Assembly (NCBI GenBank): GCA_028691715.1
Contig: JAQUYR010000009.1
Span: 3,529-28,887, forward strand
Length of the DNA stretch: 25,359 nucleotides
DNA from: Bacilli bacterium
Lineage (GTDB): Bacteria > Bacillota_I > Bacilli_A > ML615J-28 > CAG-698
Direction of reading: 5' to 3'
Made by a program: the position numbers and the translations under genes. The first letter of the stretch is position 1; every line of letters begins with the position of its first letter. Below the pieces are notes generated by a model. It did not search any database. It was given only the letters and a program-made list of their open reading frames with translations, and had not been told where the DNA came from. Shown here piece after piece: positions 20,596 to 25,359 of the stretch.

Positions 20596-23214
20596 GTGGA
20601 AAAAGATGATAACAAAGAAATCATTATCGAAGAAAAGGATAATGAAGAAATAGAAAAAGTAGGAGAAGAAAAAATCGATAATGTTGATAATATTGTTGAT
20701 GGTCATCATTTAGGCATTGTCAAGGAAGTAGACTTGTCAAAAGAAATGAAAACCTCTTTCTTAAGCTATGCAATGAGTGTAATTGTTGCCAGAGCTCTTC
20801 CTGATGTTAGAGATGGAATGAAACCAGTACATAGGCGTATTCTATATGCTATGGATGAATTAGGTGTAGCTTCTGATAAACCCTATAAGAAGTCAGCGCG
20901 TATTGTTGGAGACGTTATGGGTAAGTATCATCCCCATGGAGATACAGCAATTTATGATTCCATGGTAAGAATGGCTCAAAGCTTTAGTTATCGATATCCT
21001 TTGGTTGATGGCCAGGGTAATTTTGGTTCTGTCGATGGCGATGGAGCAGCAGCAATGCGTTATACAGAAGCTCGAATGAGTAAAATCGCTATGGAACTTC
21101 TTCATGATTTAGGGAAAAACACTGTTGATTTTCAGGATAACTATGATGGAAGTGAGCATGAACCAGTAGTTTTACCTTGTAAATTTCCTAATATTCTGGT
21201 AAATGGAGCAACTGGTATTGCTGTTGGTATGGCAACAAACATTCCTCCACATAATTTGTCAGAAGTAGTAGATGGACTTTTAGCTTTAATTAAAAACCCC
21301 GATATTTCAATAGAAGGAATAATGAACTATATAAAGGGACCTGATTTTCCAACCGGCGGTTGTATTATGGGCTTAAGTCAGGTTCGTAAAGCCTATATGA
21401 CGGGTAATGGAGCAATTACAGTCAGGGCAAAATGCGAAATAAAGGAATTAGAAAATGGTAAGAAGGAGCTAATTGTTACCGAGATCCCTTACCAGGTTAA
21501 TAAAACAAAATTGATTGAAAGAATCGCTGCTGTTGTTAGCGATAAAACAATTGAAGGAATTACAGGATTACAGGATGAATCAAATCGAAAAGGTATGAGA
21601 ATAGTCATGGAACTACGAAGAGATTCTAATCCTAACGTCATTTTAAATAATCTTTACAAGCACACACAACTTCAAGCGACTTTTGGAATAAATATTCTAG
21701 CTCTTGTAAAAGGGCAACCTAGAGTATTAAACATAAAAGAAGTATTGGAATGTTATATTGAGCATCAACTTGAAATAATAACTAGAAGAACCCAGTATGA
21801 TTTGGAGAAAGCTGAAAATAGAGCTCATATTCTAGAGGGTTTATTGGTCGCTTTGGGAAATATCGATGCAGTTATTCAACTGATTAAAAAATCGAAAACA
21901 ACCGAAGATGCAATGAATGGCTTGATGGTGGAATTTCAATTATCAGAACTTCAAGCTAAAGCCATTTTGGACATGAAGTTACAGAGGTTAACTGGTCTTG
22001 AAATCGATAAAATAAAAGAAGAACTGGCATCATTAAAAAGAGATATTATAGATTATAAGGAAATCTTAAAGAGCCATGGAAGAAAGTTAGACATCATCGT
22101 TTCTGAATTAACAGAAATAAAGGTGAAATTTGGTGACTCTAGAAAGAGTGAAATCAGTTTAAGTGATGACCTAGAAATTGAAGATGCTGATCTAATACCA
22201 GTTGAAGATGTCATTATTACGGTGACTAACAGAGGTTACGTAAAGAGAATGACAGTAGACACCTACCGTGCTCAAAACCGTGGGGGAAAAGGAATTACTG
22301 GCGCTAAGATGTCTGATTCCGATTTTGTAGAAAGAGTTTTGTTTACTTCTAGCCATGACACTTTGTTATTCTTTAGTACTTTTGGCAAGATATATAAATT
22401 AAAAGCTTTCCAAATCCCTTATTCAAGTAGAATTGCAAAGGGGTTGCCGATAATTAATCTTTTGAATTTTGAAGAGAACGAAAAGTTAGCAGCTGTTGTT
22501 AATGTTAAAGAGGATGCCACTGATGGATATTTGATATTTGCTACCCGTCAAGGAATAGTAAAGAAAACAGAGATTTCGGAGTTCAATAACATCAGGACCA
22601 ACGGAATAAAAGCGATTCTTTTGAATGAAAACGATGAATTATTTGAAGTTGGCGTAACCGATGGCGAAAAGGACATAATTCTTGGAGCTTCTAACGGAAA
22701 AGCAATCCGCTTCAGCGAATCTGATATTAGACCAATGGGTAGAATTGCTGCTGGAGTTAGAGGATTAAAGGTTGAACCTAATGAAAAGATGGTCGGTATG
22801 GCTATAATTAATACTGATGGTGATGAGATAGTTATCGTTACTGAAAAAGGTTATGGAAAAAGAACCAATGTTGATGCTTTTAGAGTTCAGGTACGTGGTG
22901 GTAAAGGAGTAAAAGCTCTTAATATTACTGCTAAAAATGGCAAGATGATATCTTTATCTACAGTAAGAGGTGACGAAGATTTGCTAGTAGTAACCGATAA
23001 AGGAATGATAATTAGGACACATCTTGATCAAATACTAACTGTTGGTAGGGATACTCAGGGAGTATGTATAATTAAATTAAATGAAGGGCATAGTGCTTCA
23101 ACAATAGCAATTGTTCCAAGAAATGATGAGGAAGAAGCTGTTGATGAGGAAAATAGTGAAGACTTCACATATGATGAAGATTATGTTTTCCTTGATGAAA
23201 CAAAGAAAGAATAA
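20596..23214 (+). CDS. gyrA: DNA gyrase subunit A
   Basis: Encodes 872 residues from a GTG start at 20596, with AGGTGG 9 nt upstream. The active-site Tyr156 lies in AAMRYTEAR. The quinolone-determining region reads HPHGDTAIYDSMVRMAQ, with Thr117 at the place of E. coli Ser83 and Asp121 at Asp87. The C-terminal beta-pinwheel contains a GyrA box QNRGGKG (560-566) and a related RGGKG in a later blade, which marks gyrase rather than ParC. Before the usual SKEMKTSFLSYAMS start there is an extra acidic tail of about 47 residues, rich in Glu, Asp and Lys, and the C-terminus is also very acidic (about 30 residues). The gene is last in the supercoiling operon, or followed by the small membrane protein. 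Confidence 0.97.
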   Translation: MEKDDNKEIIIEEKDNEEIEKVGEEKIDNVDNIVDGHHLGIVKEVDLSKEMKTSFLSYAMSVIVARALPDVRDGMKPVHRRILYAMDELGVASDKPYKKSARIVGDVMGKYHPHGDTAIYDSMVRMAQSFSYRYPLVDGQGNFGSVDGDGAAAMRYTEARMSKIAMELLHDLGKNTVDFQDNYDGSEHEPVVLPCKFPNILVNGATGIAVGMATNIPPHNLSEVVDGLLALIKNPDISIEGIMNYIKGPDFPTGGCIMGLSQVRKAYMTGNGAITVRAKCEIKELENGKKELIVTEIPYQVNKTKLIERIAAVVSDKTIEGITGLQDESNRKGMRIVMELRRDSNPNVILNNLYKHTQLQATFGINILALVKGQPRVLNIKEVLECYIEHQLEIITRRTQYDLEKAENRAHILEGLLVALGNIDAVIQLIKKSKTTEDAMNGLMVEFQLSELQAKAILDMKLQRLTGLEIDKIKEELASLKRDIIDYKEILKSHGRKLDIIVSELTEIKVKFGDSRKSEISLSDDLEIEDADLIPVEDVIITVTNRGYVKRMTVDTYRAQNRGGKGITGAKMSDSDFVERVLFTSSHDTLLFFSTFGKIYKLKAFQIPYSSRIAKGLPIINLLNFEENEKLAAVVNVKEDATDGYLIFATRQGIVKKTEISEFNNIRTNGIKAILLNENDELFEVGVTDGEKDIILGASNGKAIRFSESDIRPMGRIAAGVRGLKVEPNEKMVGMAIINTDGDEIVIVTEKGYGKRTNVDAFRVQVRGGKGVKALNITAKNGKMISLSTVRGDEDLLVVTDKGMIIRTHLDQILTVGRDTQGVCIIKLNEGHSASTIAIVPRNDEEEAVDEENSEDFTYDEDYVFLDETKKE

Positions 23215-23219
23215 AAAAA

Positions 23220-23735
23220 GTGAAAACTAAAAGAAAGCAAAAATGGCTTTTATTTCTTTACATAATTTTAATCATTAATTTGTTTATTATCTCGCTTCCT
23301 TCTTTTACCTTTCTAATAGGAGTAAACTGGTTTTGTACTGAAAGTCTATATATAATTTACTTAGGTGGAGTCACTTTTGTTAATAAACTATATATAGTTG
23401 TTAAAACATGTGGGGTTGTTATTATCTTGTTTTTGTTAATTATTATAAATAGTAATCTATATAGAGTAACAAAAAACTATGATGATAATCTAGAAAATAA
23501 TATTACAATAATAAAAGCTTATGATCAATATCGAATAGATTTTAGTTCAATTATTCCTTTTATTATTGATTTAGCTATTGCTTATGGATCTTATTTCTGG
23601 GTATTTAAGAAAAATCCTAACGCATCGGTGATAATATTGCTATTGATCGGGTTTGTTGAAATAATTATTGTTAAGACGACTATTGAAAATGCTATTTACT
23701 TTCAAAAATTCTTAAAAAGTCACGATAATGTTTGA
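23220..23735 (+). CDS. Small membrane protein of unknown function after gyrA
   Basis: Encodes 171 residues from a GTG start five bases after the gyrA stop, with only a weak purine-rich ribosome-binding region. Four hydrophobic segments are visible (about 10-34, 54-80, 112-130 and 138-157), with a basic N-terminal head and a hydrophilic middle loop. No family motif is recognised. It is probably co-transcribed with gyrA. Its TGA stop overlaps the -35 box of the serS promoter, leaving no room for a terminator between them. The composition supports a true membrane protein, but the function is unknown. Confidence 0.65.
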   Translation: MKTKRKQKWLLFLYIILIINLFIISLPSFTFLIGVNWFCTESLYIIYLGGVTFVNKLYIVVKTCGVVIILFLLIIINSNLYRVTKNYDDNLENNITIIKAYDQYRIDFSSIIPFIIDLAIAYGSYFWVFKKNPNASVIILLLIGFVEIIIVKTTIENAIYFQKFLKSHDNV

Positions 23736-23760
23736 CAAAAATGATTAATGAATATATAAT
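23732..23760 (+). promoter_or_regulatory. Consensus promoter of serS
   Basis: TTGACA (23732-23737) and TATAAT (23755-23760) with 17 nt between them: a perfect sigma-A-type promoter. The -35 box overlaps the stop codon of the gene before. Confidence 0.9.
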
Positions 23761-23769
23761 GTATCATAA

Positions 23770-23993
23770 TCAAATAACCAGTGAGAAGATTTAGTAAAAA
23801 GAAAACTGCATTTTAGAGACTTGGTGGTTGGTGAAAATCAAGATGTAGCCTTTTGAATCTGTCTTTGAGGTGAAGTGCAACTTCCGGTTAATTACTGTTA
23901 AAAAATTTCGAGTGGGGCATTTATATGCCTAACTAGGGTGGTACCGCGGAAAACTTCGTCCCTTATATATTGTTATATATAAGGGACTTTTTT
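23770..23993 (+). promoter_or_regulatory. T-box leader of serS with serine specifier codon
   Basis: The leader contains a Stem I region (from about 23780) with AGTGAGAAG and the apical TTGGTGGTTGGTGAAAA-type loop, a specifier GAA-TCT-G with serine codon TCT at 23858-23860, and the conserved T-box AGGGTGGTACCGCGG (23935-23949). A terminator with a 12-bp stem, GTCCCTTATATA (23958-23969) and TATATAAGGGAC (23976-23987), is followed by six T. Uncharged tRNA-Ser would pair with the specifier and with TGGT (23939-23942), stabilise the antiterminator and allow serS transcription. The base that faces the tRNA discriminator is U. tRNA-Ser usually has G there, so a G-U pair or a different discriminator is needed. 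Confidence 0.95.
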
Positions 23994-24015
23994 ATATCTA
24001 ATAGGAGGGAAAACA

Positions 24016-25293
24016 ATGATTGATATAAGATTAATACGTGAAAACGTCGAAGAAGTAATTAAAAAATTAGAAACAAGACAAAAAGACTTTGGATATCTTC
24101 GTGATGTGAAGGCCAAAGATGAAGAAAAAAGAAATTTACTGATCCAAGTAGAGAATTTAAAAAAAGAAAGAAATGAAAAGAGTAAGCAAGTTGGCGAGTT
24201 AAAGAGAAATAAGCAGGATGCTACTGAAGTATTGGCAAGTGTTGCTAATATAGGTAGTGAAATAACTGTTTTGGATGATTTAGTGAGCAAATTGGATAAA
24301 GAAATTACTTTTGCTTTATTATCGACGCCTAATATTCTTCATTCTTCAGTTCCTATTGGTAAGGATGAGAGCGAGAATCCAGAAATAAAGAGATTTATGG
24401 AACCAACAAAATTCAATTTTACTCCAAAAGCGCATTATGAAATCGGAGAAAAATTAAATATTCTCGATTTTGAAAGAGCAGCAAAGATTACAGGTAGTAG
24501 ATTTGTTGTCTATAAAGGATTAGGAGCGAGACTGGAAAGAAGTTTAATCGCTTTTATGATGGATTTACACAGCAAAGAAAATGGATATACTGAGATAATA
24601 CCTCCATATATTGTAAACAGGGAAAGCATGACAGCAACTGGACAATTGCCGAAGTTTGAAGAGGATGCTTTTAAAATAGCCAATGGAAACGGAGATTGGT
24701 TTTTGAATCCTACTGCTGAAGTCCCAACAATAAATATGTATAGAAATGAAGTAATTGATTTTAATGAACTGCCAATTTGCCATTGTAGCTATACTATGGC
24801 ATTCAGATCAGAAGCTGGAAGCGCAGGGAGAGATACTAGGGGGCTTATTAGAACTCATCAATTCAATAAAGTTGAACTAATAAAATTAACAAGCGCGGAT
24901 ACATCTTATCAAGAATTGGAAAAAATGTTACTCAATTCAGAAGAGGTTTTAAAGAGACTTAAATTACCATATCATGTAATTTCATTGTGCAGTGGAGATA
25001 TGGGATTTGGAATGGCAAAGACTTATGACATTGAAGTATGGCTGCCAAGTCAAAATACATATCGTGAAATCGGAAGTATTTCTAATGCTGAGGATTATCA
25101 GGCACGAAGAGGAAATATTAAAACAAAAAGGGATAAAGATGCCAAGTTGGAATATGTTCATACATTAAATGGTTCAGGACTAGCAGTTGGAAGAACTTTA
25201 GTAGCGATACTCGAGAATTATCAACAAGAAGATGGCTCAGTTAGGGTTCCTGAAGTACTAATTCCTTATATGGGAACAGATATTATAAAATAA
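24016..25293 (+). CDS. serS: Seryl-tRNA synthetase
   Basis: Encodes 425 residues, the usual length. The N-terminal tRNA-binding coiled coil (about 27-105; MIDIRLIRENVEEV start) is followed by a class II catalytic core with motif 2 FRSEAGSAGRDTRGL-type and motif 3 GSGLAVGRTLVAILENYQ. The enzyme charges tRNA-Ser and supplies tRNA-Sec precursors where selenocysteine is used. The ATG at 24016 follows AGGAGGG. Expression is controlled by the T-box leader immediately upstream. The stop is followed after 12 nt by the start of another gene with no terminator, so serS is probably the first gene of a longer transcript. Confidence 0.97.
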   Translation: MIDIRLIRENVEEVIKKLETRQKDFGYLRDVKAKDEEKRNLLIQVENLKKERNEKSKQVGELKRNKQDATEVLASVANIGSEITVLDDLVSKLDKEITFALLSTPNILHSSVPIGKDESENPEIKRFMEPTKFNFTPKAHYEIGEKLNILDFERAAKITGSRFVVYKGLGARLERSLIAFMMDLHSKENGYTEIIPPYIVNRESMTATGQLPKFEEDAFKIANGNGDWFLNPTAEVPTINMYRNEVIDFNELPICHCSYTMAFRSEAGSAGRDTRGLIRTHQFNKVELIKLTSADTSYQELEKMLLNSEEVLKRLKLPYHVISLCSGDMGFGMAKTYDIEVWLPSQNTYREIGSISNAEDYQARRGNIKTKRDKDAKLEYVHTLNGSGLAVGRTLVAILENYQQEDGSVRVPEVLIPYMGTDIIK

Positions 25294-25305
25294 AGGAGAA
25301 AAGAA

Positions 25306-25359
25306 ATGTTTGAAATATATCAAGATTTTGAAGAAATAGTTAGTGAGAAGCCTTTATTA
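25306..25359 (+). CDS. Start of a gene after serS, cut by window edge
   Basis: An ATG at 25306 with AAAGGAG 9 nt upstream opens a frame of 18 codons to the window edge (MFEIYQDFEEIVSEKPLL). It is too short to identify. Its spacing from serS indicates co-transcription and possible T-box control. Confidence 0.55.
   Translation, partial: MFEIYQDFEEIVSEKPLL

Noticed and set aside
20506..20709. Reverse-strand frame of 67 residues over the gyrB-gyrA junction
   Set aside because: It is a shadow of the acidic GyrA N-terminus read backwards, rich in Phe and Ile, with no ribosome-binding site or family features.
20935..20970. Quinolone-resistance mutation in GyrA (Thr at the Ser83 position)
   Set aside because: Thr is the natural residue at this site in several lineages, so it cannot be called a resistance change without relatives.

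Overview
The window is the replication-origin neighbourhood of a low-GC bacterial chromosome. AT-rich coding sequence, strong Shine-Dalgarno sites, a lipoprotein-type YidC, a serS T-box leader and the order rpmH-rnpA-yidC-jag / dnaA-dnaN / yaaA-recF-gyrB-gyrA-serS all point to the Firmicutes in the broad sense. Bacilli, Erysipelotrichia and the Acholeplasma/Izemoplasma/RF39-type relatives of Mollicutes all fit. Trp is read from TGG, and at least one ORF ends at a TGA that overlaps a consensus promoter, so the standard bacterial code is likely. I cannot name a genus.

Layout. 1-1123 (minus): a truncated membrane-anchored protein and a polytopic membrane protein. 1209-3103 (plus): a three-gene operon of an unknown protein, NfeD and an SPFH (stomatin/flotillin-like) protein. 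3127-4121 (plus): a PAP2 phosphatase. 4306-7473 (minus): fhs-mnmE. 7557-8278 (plus): a solitary Fic protein. 8277-10481 (minus): rpmH-rnpA-yidC-jag. 10500-11529 (minus): an unknown membrane-anchored protein. 11672-14388 (plus): dnaA-dnaN with DnaA boxes. 14391-15517: a leftward ribbon-helix-helix (RHH) gene plus parA, flanked by AT-rich repeats. 15518-17368: an almost gene-free, very AT-rich gap with clusters of a TGTATATA-type motif. 17333-23735 (plus): yaaA-recF-gyrB-gyrA and a small membrane protein. 23732-25359 (plus): a consensus promoter, a serine T-box, serS and the start of another gene.

How the genes work together. The core is DNA replication (DnaA, clamp, RecF, gyrase), protein insertion and RNA maturation (YidC, Jag, RnpA, L34, MnmE), and one-carbon metabolism (Fhs). 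MnmE uses a folate one-carbon unit for tRNA modification, which makes the fhs-mnmE pairing sensible.

The most unusual part is 14.4-17.3 kb. The usually adjacent dnaN and yaaA/recF are separated by a two-gene ParA-RHH cassette with the architecture of plasmid type Ib partition systems (ParA/ParG, delta/omega), plus about 1.5 kb of dispersed motifs that could be its centromere. No ParB/Spo0J is present in the window, and mnmE lacks its usual neighbours mnmG, rsmG and soj/spo0J. My main hypothesis is that an RHH-type partition system sits at, and perhaps serves, the chromosomal origin.
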